The position numbers were made by a program, and so were the translations under genes. A stretch of DNA of 64,000 bases from Bdellovibrionales bacterium (GTDB lineage: Bacteria > Bdellovibrionota > Bdellovibrionia > Bdellovibrionales > UBA1609): contig JADJNU010000001.1 of the NCBI GenBank assembly GCA_016714165.1, forward strand, positions 2,170,001-2,234,000. The letters are read 5' to 3'. The notes under the pieces were generated by a model, which saw only the letters and a list, made by a program, of their open reading frames with translations, searched no databases and was not told the DNA's origin. Positions 1 through 9,312 of this stretch are shown here, piece after piece. How positions within the stretch are numbered: the stretch's first letter is position 1; every line of letters begins with the position of its first letter.

Positions 1-2448
1 GACGTGGAATCCTGCGGAAACCTCTTCCAGCAATGGAAACCGGATCGTTCTCGTCCTAGTCGGCTCCTCGATACGCCCACCGGTCCAAAGTGTTACGATG
101 GAACCATTTTTCAGTCTTTAGATAATTATGCTGACGATCAGAAAAGCTGGCGTGAGCTTATTCTTCAGAAGATGAACGCCTCCTATGTCGCTTGGGTTGA
201 ACAAACGGTCCACCTGGTCAACAGATATCAGGATACCCGGCTCTTTTATCAGGATTTCGTTGATAAGGCGAATTACCAGTCCAGTATTCTCTTTGGTGAT
301 ACCAACCCTTATGCCGGCATGAAAGGAATTGTAGACAATCCTGAGTCAAGAACAGAGGACGACAAAGCACTTTTTGTGTTTGATGACGGGAATCTGTCGA
401 TCACTCAGATGAGGGCGGCTCAGGAACGGAACGTTTCTGTTCAAGCAGAAGTCCTCGGTCACTGGATTTCCAAACTTGAAACTCCAGAAGGTCAATCAAG
501 CATTTTGAAATTTTATAGTTCCAATTTAGAAAGTCCGGATAAGGCCTCCGATCCAGCGGCCAAAAAACCCGAAAATGACCCCCGAATAACAAACTTAGTG
601 TCGAACTTAAAGTACATTGAAAAGGGACTGCGATCTGCAAATGCCAAGGAAAATAAGGCGGCCTTGAAACAAATCTGGGATCTTTCCCAACATTATGATG
701 AATATTGCATTGCCCAGTTCAATGCACTTCGTGGTGACGCTGCCACTGAAGTGATGCAAGAGCTGAATTTTGATATAGAGCGAGTTAAGCGCGACCTTAA
801 AAAGACGGGCAGTCCCGAAAACGAACAGGCATTGAAGGACTCCCAAGCTTTCCGTGAAGCACTGACCGACAAACTTGACGGGGCTGACATTCCTCCTCTC
901 TGTTATTTTTCTGAGCTTAGAAGGCGCTTCGGCAATACGCTCCCCGGTTCAGTCTCCAATTCTGAGGCCTATCTCCAGGGCGCGACAGAGGCATTAATCA
1001 AGCTGGACGCAAAGGACAATTATCCAAAGGAAGCCCACGGCATTCCCGCGCCCAATATTGCCAGCTACCTTTTAATCAACATGGCCTGCGGTGTGGATCT
1101 GACTGAGCGCCAGAGTTGGTTATCCCGAATTATGCCCGGAATCAAAAGCAACACTTCTGATCGAGGCTGGGAGCTCACTTTTGGAGAGCGTCCAAAATCG
1201 AGTGTGAGCGATCCCTTTGGTTTTAAAATGGACTTCTACCCACCTCGCCTGACAGACGACTTTACCACAAGATGTAAACCTCAGTACAAAAGTACACCTA
1301 ACAGCCACCTCCCAGTCCCCCGCACATTTGACGAATACAGGTGGTACGATGATGACGGAAAGAAATTTTCTTCCCTCTCCGAGTTGGTAGCAAATACTCT
1401 CTATGACAATGTGCTCGACAAAGCAGATGGACCTCGAAAGCCACCCAATGAGGGCGAAGAAGCTCCACAAACATCCTTTGATAAGTGGTGGGGAAATCAT
1501 GTTGAGCGCCACTTTAATAATGCCATTGATATCGCCGGCGCCAACTATAAAAAAATGATCCGCGAACGGTTCTTGCCTGCGATCTACGGGTACAGAGAAT
1601 ATCTGGATCAACCTGGAGCCTTTCAGGACTGCCAGTTCGATGATACCAAAAATAGTCCCCATGGAGGCATGGCTGATTTGATGTATTCAGCTGAACTGCA
1701 GCCAAATAGCCCTTCTCCCCAGCAGGACGTTCAAAACTTCAAATCAAAGAACGGCTTCCTCCACATGGATCCGCCGCGATACCTGAAGCGCCAAGAGCTA
1801 GAAAACTGCCACGTGGGACGCTACAAGTATCTGCCCATCGTTTCTGCCGTACGACTCGAGTTTGAACTTTATCTGGATCACCTGATAAAGCCCCTCTTTA
1901 GAGAAATGTTTTCTCGCGATAAACGCTATAATAATGAAGAAATGTTAAAAAAGGCTGAAAATATTTTTATTAAGAATCGAGAGTGGATACTAACGAGCCT
2001 AGAAATGTTAATGAAATACAAGCCTGATCAGAACGGAACAGTGAGAACCGACCACCTAGAGATGGCTAAAAAGTGGCTGATGATGAATATCTTATCTTTA
2101 GAGCTGAAATTGGGTGTGCCGGTGGATGCTAATCTACAGGCGCTTTTGAGGGCCGTAGAAGGCACTGTGGACTTTATAGACCCAGATGAGGATGCCTTTC
2201 CCTATGGTGAATGGCAATACCGACAACTCAGGCTGAAGGAACTGGCGGAGAAGTACCTTGACGCCAAAAAGGGAACTCCGCAATTTGCGGCCTACGAGGG
2301 TGAGCAGAGTCAATTATCGACGCCTCCCTGGGAAAATTTGACTGAAGATGAGAGGCTTTTTATCCACGCGGTTTTTGTAAAAATGATAGCGGTGACCACT
2401 GAATTGGCCACCTACAAAAAAATAGTTGATGATGTTAAGTTTCAATGA
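1..2448 (+). CDS. Large hypothetical protein, 5' end outside the window
   Basis: The reading frame is open from the first base, so the true start probably lies upstream; the first possible start inside is a GTG at position 4. About 815 residues are visible and the stop is at 2446-2448. I recognise no domain. The visible N-terminus has a Cys-x-x-Leu-Phe motif (CGNLF) of the kind that follows signal peptides in other exported proteins of this window, so this may be a secreted protein whose signal sequence lies just outside. The sequence is charged and soluble-looking, with a few scattered cysteines and no obvious membrane segment. The next gene is on the same strand 145 nt downstream, so the two may be related but are not clearly coupled. 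Confidence 0.7.
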   Translation, partial: DVESCGNLFQQWKPDRSRPSRLLDTPTGPKCYDGTIFQSLDNYADDQKSWRELILQKMNASYVAWVEQTVHLVNRYQDTRLFYQDFVDKANYQSSILFGDTNPYAGMKGIVDNPESRTEDDKALFVFDDGNLSITQMRAAQERNVSVQAEVLGHWISKLETPEGQSSILKFYSSNLESPDKASDPAAKKPENDPRITNLVSNLKYIEKGLRSANAKENKAALKQIWDLSQHYDEYCIAQFNALRGDAATEVMQELNFDIERVKRDLKKTGSPENEQALKDSQAFREALTDKLDGADIPPLCYFSELRRRFGNTLPGSVSNSEAYLQGATEALIKLDAKDNYPKEAHGIPAPNIASYLLINMACGVDLTERQSWLSRIMPGIKSNTSDRGWELTFGERPKSSVSDPFGFKMDFYPPRLTDDFTTRCKPQYKSTPNSHLPVPRTFDEYRWYDDDGKKFSSLSELVANTLYDNVLDKADGPRKPPNEGEEAPQTSFDKWWGNHVERHFNNAIDIAGANYKKMIRERFLPAIYGYREYLDQPGAFQDCQFDDTKNSPHGGMADLMYSAELQPNSPSPQQDVQNFKSKNGFLHMDPPRYLKRQELENCHVGRYKYLPIVSAVRLEFELYLDHLIKPLFREMFSRDKRYNNEEMLKKAENIFIKNREWILTSLEMLMKYKPDQNGTVRTDHLEMAKKWLMMNILSLELKLGVPVDANLQALLRAVEGTVDFIDPDEDAFPYGEWQYRQLRLKELAEKYLDAKKGTPQFAAYEGEQSQLSTPPWENLTEDERLFIHAVFVKMIAVTTELATYKKIVDDVKFQ

Positions 2449-2537
2449 GAATGGCATTATGATTGCAGCCCAGATGTCGGAGAATGCGTATTTAGGCTGC
2501 AGGGGGCCTGCGGGGCATATGAGGCTAAGGATCGTGA

Positions 2538-2567
2538 TTGAATTTACGTTATGAAAGATAATAATTA
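2538..2567 (+). promoter_or_regulatory. Possible sigma70-type promoter
   Basis: A TTGAAT hexamer at 2538-2543 is followed after 18 nt by TAATTA at 2562-2567, in an AT-rich stretch just before the ribosome binding site of the gene at 2594. The match is partial and the leader would be short, so this is only a suggestion. Confidence 0.25.
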
Positions 2568-2593
2568 TAAACACTATGAAGTGAGGGATATAA

Positions 2594-3454
2594 ATGACAA
2601 ATAAATCAGTTAAAATGACAGTGCTAGGCTTGGCTGTAGCTGTAGCCAGCAGTTCTTATGCCCAGAGGGCACTTGAATCAGCCCGCAAAGGTGGTGGTGA
2701 AACTTCAGGTAAAGGCCTGGAGCGTCCTAAAGCTACAGAACTTCTTCAAGGTAACCCTGGACAGGCTCCCGCTGCGAGAAATGGACAAAGAGGACTCACT
2801 CTTAAAACTGCTGCTACAAACCCACAAGGAGCGCAGTCGCCAAATAATCCTTTCAGTCAGTTTAAGCAATTTGCCTATATTCGTAATTTGAAAGGCGAAA
2901 TTCCTCAGAACTTCGCTGGAACTTTCAATAATCTCCCTTCAATGGCTTTCTCGAAAACGGCCACGCCTGTATCAGTTTCAAAAATGAGTGCACAAATAGT
3001 AAATGCGAAAGCATTTTTGGATAACTTGAGAGCCCAAGTAGCAGAGAAAAAGATCGACTATATTTCAGAAGATTTTCTGCGTGATGCTGAATTGATGGTG
3101 GATAATGCTGGTCAAGCCTTCATTAATGCTTTGAAGGAGTTCGATGCTATTGCAAAGACTGCGGCAACTGTCAATCCCTTGGAAGACCCGAAGCTGGAGC
3201 AGCGGCTGCGTGATATTGCTGTGGCTGGTATCTTTGCGGGGAACCAAGTGGAGACAGTATTGAGGGAATCAGCTGATATAGCCAAAACTAATGGTCCCGA
3301 GGCACTTGCTTCTCTCAAGGGTTACATTGAGAAAACGAATCTCTTAGCTGGTGTTGTTCTTGGAGCAGATCTGGTAGCTGCTCTCGGAGGAAATCTTGGT
3401 CGTGAGGCTGCAGAAAAGGCGGTTAAGGAATTTGAAGACGCTTGCGTACTTTAA
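2594..3454 (+). CDS. Secreted hypothetical protein
   Basis: A 286-residue protein with a clear Sec-type signal peptide: a basic start, then a hydrophobic stretch ending near SSYA at residues 20-24. It is preceded by a good ribosome binding site (GTGAGGG, about 2581-2587). The mature part begins with a Gly/Pro/Gln-rich segment (residues 30-85) and continues as an alanine-rich, mainly helical domain with one cysteine near the C-terminus. I do not recognise the family. It stands alone between the large gene at 1-2448 and a strong terminator at 3522-3555, so it is probably transcribed alone. The location is expected to be the periplasm or outside the cell. Confidence 0.75.
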   Translation: MTNKSVKMTVLGLAVAVASSSYAQRALESARKGGGETSGKGLERPKATELLQGNPGQAPAARNGQRGLTLKTAATNPQGAQSPNNPFSQFKQFAYIRNLKGEIPQNFAGTFNNLPSMAFSKTATPVSVSKMSAQIVNAKAFLDNLRAQVAEKKIDYISEDFLRDAELMVDNAGQAFINALKEFDAIAKTAATVNPLEDPKLEQRLRDIAVAGIFAGNQVETVLRESADIAKTNGPEALASLKGYIEKTNLLAGVVLGADLVAALGGNLGREAAEKAVKEFEDACVL

Positions 3455-3521
3455 TTTAATTATCCCTCTCTTTTGTTGCGAGAACGCATCAAAAAATGGG
3501 TGAGCAAAGAGTGCGAATTTG

Positions 3522-3555
3522 AAAAGCCACTTTGGAGACAAGGTGGCTTTTTTAT
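3522..3555. terminator. Rho-independent terminator, possibly bidirectional
   Basis: A 9-bp perfect stem (AAAAGCCAC paired with GTGGCTTTT, about 3522-3530 and 3542-3550) is followed by a T run. It sits between convergent genes ending at 3454 (plus) and 3598 (minus). The A-rich 5' side gives a T run on the other strand too, so it could serve both. Confidence 0.8.
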
Positions 3556-3597
3556 TTCTATCCCCGTTCTCTTCTTTTCATGAGTTATTGAACTCTA

Positions 3598-4620
3598 TCA
3601 AGGTTGGCGATGGATGATGACTCTTTTTAAAACAACCGCTTCCAAAGGTTTATCAAAGTTGTCACGAGGGACTTCGGAAATCTTTCTCACCACCTCCATG
3701 CCTTCGGTGACCTCCCCAAAAATGGTGTTCCCACGTTTCTTGAAAACATTCTGAGCGCTGTCAAAGTCGAGATCTGGCATTGCCTTTAGGGTGATAAAAA
3801 ACTGGCTACCATTTGTGTTTGGTCCAAAGTTGGCCATTGATACAATCCCGGCCTTTTTATGCCTGAGGGCCGGATGAGGTTCGTCTTCAAATTTATACCC
3901 CGGCCCCCCTCGACCCGTACCAAGGGGATCTCCCGTTTGGATAACATATTTTGGAACAACCCTGTGAAAAGTCAATCCATCATAGAAGGGAGCCGTTTTC
4001 ATTTCCTTGGTTGAATTCTCACGAAATGCTTGGGTTCCTTCTGCAAGACTCACGAAATTATAAACGGTTTTAGGAACACGACGATTAAACAGTCGGATCT
4101 TAATGTTCCCAAGGCTCGTTTCAAGAACCGCGCTTATCCCTTTCATGGCCTTGATCGCTTTGACCTTGTTTCGTGTCTCCCTTTCTAGGGCAGCCGCTTG
4201 ACCATTTCTCTGCTCAAGTAGGCTCCCTCTTGGACTCGAAGAAGTGCCAGCACTAGACTGCCCTGGCTGTTGAGGTTGCTGCCCTGGCTGTTGAGGTTGC
4301 TGCCCTGGCTGTCGAGGTTGCTGCAGTTGTTGTTGTTGCAGTTGCTGCCCTGGCTGTTGGGGTTGCTGCCCTGGCTGTTGGGGTTGCTGCTGTTGTTGTT
4401 GCGCCTGTTGCTGCAGTTGCAGTTGCTGTTGCTGCAGTTGCAGTTGCTGTTGCTGCTGTTGGCGCTCTTGCTGCTGCTGCTGCTGCTGTTGTTGGGTCTG
4501 CTGCTGATTATCCCCCTGCGATTGCGAAGGACCGTTTGAATCCTGAGCAAAGGCAAAATGAGAGACGTAGGTTGATACCAAAACGAAAAAAAGTAAATTC
4601 AGGAGAGCCGCCCTCTGCAT
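3598..4620 (-). CDS. Exported cyclophilin-type peptidyl-prolyl isomerase with Gln-rich linker
   Basis: A 340-residue protein. Residues 1-26 are a signal peptide ending FAFAQ. Residues 38-121 are extremely glutamine-rich, first poly-Gln with Leu, then repeated Pro-Gln-Gln-Pro-Gly units. Residues 163-340 are a full cyclophilin domain with FHRVV (218-222) and GSQFFI (271-276), so catalytic residues of the family look intact. Cyclophilins catalyse cis-trans isomerisation of peptidyl-proline bonds and help folding. With a signal peptide this one should act in the periplasm or on the cell surface, where the long flexible linker could act as a spacer. Bacterial periplasmic cyclophilins such as PpiA are about 190 residues, so the extra length is all in the linker. 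Confidence 0.9.
   Translation of the reverse strand: MQRAALLNLLFFVLVSTYVSHFAFAQDSNGPSQSQGDNQQQTQQQQQQQQQERQQQQQQLQLQQQQLQLQQQAQQQQQQPQQPGQQPQQPGQQLQQQQLQQPRQPGQQPQQPGQQPQQPGQSSAGTSSSPRGSLLEQRNGQAAALERETRNKVKAIKAMKGISAVLETSLGNIKIRLFNRRVPKTVYNFVSLAEGTQAFRENSTKEMKTAPFYDGLTFHRVVPKYVIQTGDPLGTGRGGPGYKFEDEPHPALRHKKAGIVSMANFGPNTNGSQFFITLKAMPDLDFDSAQNVFKKRGNTIFGEVTEGMEVVRKISEVPRDNFDKPLEAVVLKRVIIHRQP
4258..4509 (-). repeat. Low-complexity CAA/CAG tract encoding the Gln-rich linker
   Basis: Within the cyclophilin gene, about 250 bp consist almost only of CAA and CAG codons. They include several near-identical 21-bp units encoding Gln-Gln-Pro-Gln-Gln-Pro-Gly. On the plus strand it reads as CTG/TTG-rich DNA. 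Such tracts change length easily by slippage. Confidence 0.9.
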
Positions 4621-4653
4621 GATGCACTTCCTCCCTTTGATACAAAAATCCTA

Positions 4654-7137
4654 TTAAATCGCCCCTGCTGGGTCAATATCTTTAATAATTTCAGTACTTT
4701 GTTTCATTATTTGAGCCAGACGTTGGTGCATATCCTCTTCATCCTTCTTCAATAAACAGGCGAGCCTTCTAGATTCCTGGCTTTTCCGGATTATCTGGCT
4801 GCCGCTATGGTTGAAGGACAATTGCGCCATTTGCTCCATTGCCCTAAGGTCCAAATAATTTCGATGAAGTAAGGTCAAATCTCCCACCTCGCTCTTCAGC
4901 CCACCCCTAATTGCCTCCATCATCTCATTCATACTTGGTCCCGACGGAACGATTCTCTCAAATAGAATCCTTGCCTGAATAGCCAACTCAATATCAATAA
5001 GCCCTCCTGCAGAAAGCTTGAGATCTGTGACGTCCGAAGTAGGAACTGCAATCAATTTGGTCCTAATCCTCTTTAGTTCTCGAAGATCAGATTCAGAAAG
5101 TCCTCTTGAAGAGCAGATTTCTGCAAAAGGAACCTCAAGGCCTGACAAGGGACGCGCTCTTAGGTAGGCCTGTCTCTCCCAATGCAAGGCTTCGTTTTTA
5201 AGGAAGTTCTCCAATCTACTCTGACTCACTATCAAAGGACCCGCTTGACCTGAGGGTCTCAGCCTTAAATCGATCGAATAGATTTTGCCACCTTTATGAA
5301 AATCATTGAGTCGATGGATGAAACGCTTGGCCACTTTGTGGTCATTGCCATCAGGTCTCGATTTAGATACAAAGAGCAGATCCAAATCAGAACGAAAACC
5401 AAGCTCCATCCCTCCCCATTTTCCCATAGCAACCAAATGAATCCTTTCGGAGTCTGGCCGACTATCTAGGTGCTGAAGCAATTCAGAGCAAATGTAGTCT
5501 GCGCAAGCACTCAGATTCTGACAAAGAGCAGTGCTATCCCTATCAATCAAGAACTGGTTGGCTGCAATAATTTCAGTTAGCAATCTGTGTTCGGCCATCT
5601 CTTCCAGCTTTATCTCAAGATCCCCAGAAAACCGCTCCTGAGTGCGAAACAAAAAACTATCGATTAATTCAGGACGAGAAGCCAAAATTCTTCCGAGATA
5701 AGGGGAAGATGAGAACAGGCGAGCCAGATCTCGTACCAGCCGAGGCTCACGAACAAATAGACTAAAAAAAGTTGCTTTAGCCCGTATAGATTGTGTGAAA
5801 TCCAAAAGCAAAGAGAGCGCCAGTTCTTTGTCGACTCCATTGCGTCCAATTTCCTGGACGTAATCGTAAAGAAACTTGCGGCGTGCTGATTCATCTCGCT
5901 CAAGCTTCATCGATCGAGCCCTTTGATTAACCAAATCTGCCCACAGCGAATCCACACAATCATCGGAAAATCCCAGATCAGAAAGCCACTTTCTTTGCAA
6001 GGGTTCTGTTGGAGGCAAAGTTTCTTTGGAGCTCTCTGCTGATCCCAATAAAGTCGTCACAGTTTGATTCACCAAACCTACCTTGATTTGCACCAGATCT
6101 TGATTCGCAAATCTGCGACCGATAGGCGGAGAACTGAAATCAAGTAAATGCGACTGTCGGTCACTTCCCAGTTGAACCATGTGTTCAAGGTGCCGAAATA
6201 ACCAATAACTTGAATCCAGCAACTCCACTTCATTGTCCGGCAGTATTTTTTTGTCTCTCAGTGCCGATAAGGCCCTCGCTGTGGATGAAGTTCGGATTGA
6301 ACGATCACGTCCGCCATGAATAACTTGCAGAGCATGGACAAACAGTTCTATGTCACGAATTCCACCCACCCCAAGTTTGATGTTAAATTCGTTTTTATTC
6401 GTCGATTGATAATGTTGATGTATTCTCGATCGTAGCTGTTTAAGGTCGTCCAGGAGAGTGTAATCCAAAAACTTACGATAACAAAATCTCACAAAAATAT
6501 CCATTATGGCATCACAGAATTTAGGTGGACCTTGCAGGATCCTGGCCCTTACCAATGCAAGGCGTTCCCAGGTTTCTCCTTGAGACCAATAATAATCCTC
6601 AACCTGAGGAAGAGATGAGACTATTGGCCCAAAGCGGCCGCCAGGCCTAAGATCAAAATCCAATCTCAAGACAAAACCAAAATCTGTGTTCTCAGCCAAA
6701 AGGGTCCGAAACTTCCGAAGCGCTCGATCTATTTCAACGGTTGGGCCAATTTCAGAAATAACCATCAGATCAACGTCTGAGCTTAGATTTAACTCTTCAG
6801 CACCCAACTTACCCAGGGCAATCAAAGCAACCGGAAGATGTCCAAGGCCACAGGCGCGCCATGCCTCTGAGATCAATTTGTCAGCTGAATCACTCCAGAA
6901 CTCAACGATATGTGACGTTGCTGCAGAATCAAAAAAAGTTGCAAGAGCTGCTCGCAGCCAAGCGCGGTGACGATCAAGTCTTAACTTTGCCATTTCAGAA
7001 TCGGCATCGGTCCGGTCAAGCCATGACTTATAGAGAGCTACCGCTGAACTACCTCGCGAGACCTCTGCCCAGTCCAACTCAGAGTAAAAGGAAAGCTCTG
7101 GAACCTGAATCTCCTTCACTTTGTAAGACCGGACCAT
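4654..7137 (-). CDS. glnE: Glutamine synthetase adenylyltransferase/deadenylase
   Basis: An 827-residue protein with the two nucleotidyltransferase domains of GlnE. The first signature, GKLGAEELNLSSDVDLM, is at residues 109-125. The second, MGKWGGMELGFRSDLDLL, is at about 571-588. Each keeps the Gly-Lys-x-Gly and Ser-Asp-x-Asp elements. GlnE adds and removes AMP on glutamine synthetase in answer to nitrogen status through PII. The protein is shorter than the E. coli enzyme (about 946 residues), mainly at the N-terminus and in linkers. Its ATG lies inside the 3' end of tolB (22-nt overlap), so it is the last gene of the tol operon here. That is an unusual partnership and does not imply a Tol role. 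No glnA or glnB is present in the window. Confidence 0.9.
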   Translation of the reverse strand: MVRSYKVKEIQVPELSFYSELDWAEVSRGSSAVALYKSWLDRTDADSEMAKLRLDRHRAWLRAALATFFDSAATSHIVEFWSDSADKLISEAWRACGLGHLPVALIALGKLGAEELNLSSDVDLMVISEIGPTVEIDRALRKFRTLLAENTDFGFVLRLDFDLRPGGRFGPIVSSLPQVEDYYWSQGETWERLALVRARILQGPPKFCDAIMDIFVRFCYRKFLDYTLLDDLKQLRSRIHQHYQSTNKNEFNIKLGVGGIRDIELFVHALQVIHGGRDRSIRTSSTARALSALRDKKILPDNEVELLDSSYWLFRHLEHMVQLGSDRQSHLLDFSSPPIGRRFANQDLVQIKVGLVNQTVTTLLGSAESSKETLPPTEPLQRKWLSDLGFSDDCVDSLWADLVNQRARSMKLERDESARRKFLYDYVQEIGRNGVDKELALSLLLDFTQSIRAKATFFSLFVREPRLVRDLARLFSSSPYLGRILASRPELIDSFLFRTQERFSGDLEIKLEEMAEHRLLTEIIAANQFLIDRDSTALCQNLSACADYICSELLQHLDSRPDSERIHLVAMGKWGGMELGFRSDLDLLFVSKSRPDGNDHKVAKRFIHRLNDFHKGGKIYSIDLRLRPSGQAGPLIVSQSRLENFLKNEALHWERQAYLRARPLSGLEVPFAEICSSRGLSESDLRELKRIRTKLIAVPTSDVTDLKLSAGGLIDIELAIQARILFERIVPSGPSMNEMMEAIRGGLKSEVGDLTLLHRNYLDLRAMEQMAQLSFNHSGSQIIRKSQESRRLACLLKKDEEDMHQRLAQIMKQSTEIIKDIDPAGAI

Positions 7138-8540
7138 TTGGGCTTATAGTAAGAATTATTGTCGACCGTGATACGACGCTCATTGGCCCCATCAGGACTC
7201 GCGATGTATATTTGATTTTTGCCGGTTCGGTTGGAAACAAACATAATGTGACGTCCATCGGCAGAAAATGAAGGATCTTCGTTGTCGGCAGGTTTACCGT
7301 TGGGCTTTGTGGCTGATGTGATTCGGGTGAGTTGCTTTGTCTCCACGTTCACAACAAAGATATCAAAATAAGAAAATTTTGGATCATCCCTGGAGCGGTC
7401 CGTGCCAGCGAAGGCCAATAGTTTCCCGTCCGGAGACCAGCTCGGACTGGCATTGTACCTGCCAGCGAATGTCATTCTCTGAACATTCTTGCCATTGGTG
7501 TCCATGATATAGATCATGGGACTGCCACTGCGATCAGAAGAAAAAGCGATTCTTTTCCCATCGGGCGAAGGAGCCGGCTCAACATTCATGGCGCGGTTGG
7601 GCCCATTGGTGATTTCGCGCAAATTTTTTCCGTCGATGGACATTTCAAAAATGTCTGGATTACCGGACTGCGAAAGTGTCAGTAGCAAAGACTGTCCAGA
7701 TGGCATAAAAGCCGCTCCAGAATTTATCCCCTTGCGATAGGACAACAGCCACCGCTTGCCGGTGTCTACCTCATAGAGAAACATATCTGCATTTCGGGAC
7801 TTGGCTTTGGCGTGGTAAGCAAAAGCAGTGTAGGCAATTTGTTTTCGATCTGGTGACCAAGCCGGAGAAATCGCTACAGACTTGTGGTTTGATACCCTTT
7901 TTAAATTTGCTCCATCCCAGTCCATCGTATATATTTCTTTAACTAAGTTTTTGTTCTCGCTCGCGGCCGCGACAACCTGTGTGAGAAAAATCCCTTCCTT
8001 TCCTGTGAGCACCTGAATCAAATCATTGCAAAATTTGTGGCCAATTTTTCTTGCGGAGTCTGTTGTGCCTTCATAGATTTTCCCCAGAATCAACTTCGCC
8101 TGGGGGATGTGATACACATAGGTCTCAACAGTAAGTTTGGTTTCAGTTATTTTGTATCCTGAACGAATCAAGAATTCCGTTCCAATCGAGCGCCAGTTCT
8201 GAAAATTGAAGCCATTTGGCTCACCCGGAGCCGGCTTCATTCCTACCTTAGCCGTATCTTCCAAAAAGGCTTCCTGACGAATAAAAGTGAAGTAATTCGA
8301 TACCAGCAAGTCATTATAAATCACATTAAAAATTTCCCGACCTATTTCAAGATTCTTGCTACTGGTTTTATCTGAGCTAAAAAATTGAAGAGGTGGTAAG
8401 GCAATTAAGCTACGCTTCACCGTCGCCTGCCCAACGTCAATGTAAATACCATTTGCTCCCTCTGCCCATGAAGAACTCCGTATGGGAAGCAAAAAAAGAG
8501 AAAAAAGAAATGCGACTCTCAAAAGGATATCTGATGACAT
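7116..8540 (-). CDS. tolB: Tol-Pal system beta-propeller protein TolB
   Basis: About 474 residues: a signal peptide ending near SSSWA, a TolB N-terminal domain (the segment after ANGIYIDVG) and a C-terminal six-bladed propeller made of PD40 repeats. The repeats are visible as recurrent SPDGK..AF.SDRSG-type units from about residue 200 to the end. TolB acts in the periplasm between TolA and Pal, keeping the outer membrane attached during division. I prefer the ATG at 8540, which has GAGG six bases upstream, over the TTG at 8546, where the same GAGG is too close. The gene follows tolA by 13 nt and overlaps glnE. No pal gene follows here, so Pal must be encoded elsewhere. Confidence 0.93.
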   Translation of the reverse strand: MSSDILLRVAFLFSLFLLPIRSSSWAEGANGIYIDVGQATVKRSLIALPPLQFFSSDKTSSKNLEIGREIFNVIYNDLLVSNYFTFIRQEAFLEDTAKVGMKPAPGEPNGFNFQNWRSIGTEFLIRSGYKITETKLTVETYVYHIPQAKLILGKIYEGTTDSARKIGHKFCNDLIQVLTGKEGIFLTQVVAAASENKNLVKEIYTMDWDGANLKRVSNHKSVAISPAWSPDRKQIAYTAFAYHAKAKSRNADMFLYEVDTGKRWLLSYRKGINSGAAFMPSGQSLLLTLSQSGNPDIFEMSIDGKNLREITNGPNRAMNVEPAPSPDGKRIAFSSDRSGSPMIYIMDTNGKNVQRMTFAGRYNASPSWSPDGKLLAFAGTDRSRDDPKFSYFDIFVVNVETKQLTRITSATKPNGKPADNEDPSFSADGRHIMFVSNRTGKNQIYIASPDGANERRITVDNNSYYKPKWSGLTK

Positions 8541-8553
8541 AGCCAACCTCAGT

Positions 8554-9309
8554 TCAATCTGGAAAGTTAAATAACATTCCGTTCAAAGCGATCACATTAA
8601 CAAGTCTTGGAGGAGGAGGAGGAAATGGTGACGCGGCATCTATGGCCTCAAAAACTTTTGCGTCAAAAGCGGCATCACCACTGGATTTAAGTAGCTCTCG
8701 ACTCACAACATATCCGCGTTCATCAATTTTTACCAAGGCCTGCGCCCTCAATGTCGATTCCGCCAACCACTGAGGGAGGACAAAGAATTTTTGAACCTGC
8801 CTCTTGAGACTCGCAAAGTAACTATTGTGATCAAGCGCATCGAGACCAACTAAGCCTTCTCCCGCACTCAGAACATTTCCCTTGAATTCCTTTCGTGGTG
8901 AGGATCCCCCCGTCACAGCTACCTCTTTCATTTCCTTCGCGAGCTTTTCGATCGAACTCAAGGCATTTAACTTCGCAATAGCCTTGGATTGGTCCACCTT
9001 TGCCCTCTTGAGATCCACCTTAGGTGCCTCTTTTGCAGCCATCGGTAAATCGCTATTTTCTGGAATACTTGTTCGTTTGCTTAAGTCCTTGTCCGAAAAT
9101 GGCATAGACTGAATTTCGTTTCTGGTTTCAATTTTGTCCGGCAATCCGACAATGTCCACCCGAATCGCTTCCCTGACGACAACCGTCTCAGTGGGAAAGA
9201 CCAGCGACTTAACAGTAAAGAAAAGCAAAAACCCAAGGTGAAAAAGGAATGAGGTTCCAATTAACTTCGCAAATGAATCATTTTCCGGAGACAAGTCTTG
9301 CACAACCAC
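8554..9309 (-). CDS. tolA: TolA/TonB-family energy-transducing protein
   Basis: A 251-residue protein starting with GTG, 3 nt after the tolR stop. It has one N-terminal membrane segment (about residues 17-36), a charged Lys/Ala/Glu-rich middle, and a C-terminal TonB/TolA-like fold from about residue 160. The C-terminal fold has the usual pattern of a lysine-containing strand, 'DERGYVV', then 'D..VFEAI..ASPFPPPP'. It couples the TolQ-TolR proton channel to TolB and Pal at the outer membrane. I infer TolA rather than TonB from the position between tolR and tolB. The helical domain is much shorter than in E. coli TolA (421 residues). Confidence 0.85.
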   Translation of the reverse strand: MVVQDLSPENDSFAKLIGTSFLFHLGFLLFFTVKSLVFPTETVVVREAIRVDIVGLPDKIETRNEIQSMPFSDKDLSKRTSIPENSDLPMAAKEAPKVDLKRAKVDQSKAIAKLNALSSIEKLAKEMKEVAVTGGSSPRKEFKGNVLSAGEGLVGLDALDHNSYFASLKRQVQKFFVLPQWLAESTLRAQALVKIDERGYVVSRELLKSSGDAAFDAKVFEAIDAASPFPPPPPRLVNVIALNGMLFNFPD

Positions 9310-9312
9310 AAA

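Noticed and set aside
1120..1662. Minus-strand frame of 180 codons inside the first gene
   Set aside because: It lies fully inside a long coding frame on the other strand and has no family pattern or start signal.
4270..4539. Leucine-rich plus-strand frame opposite the glutamine tract
   Set aside because: It is simply the antisense of CAA/CAG codons.
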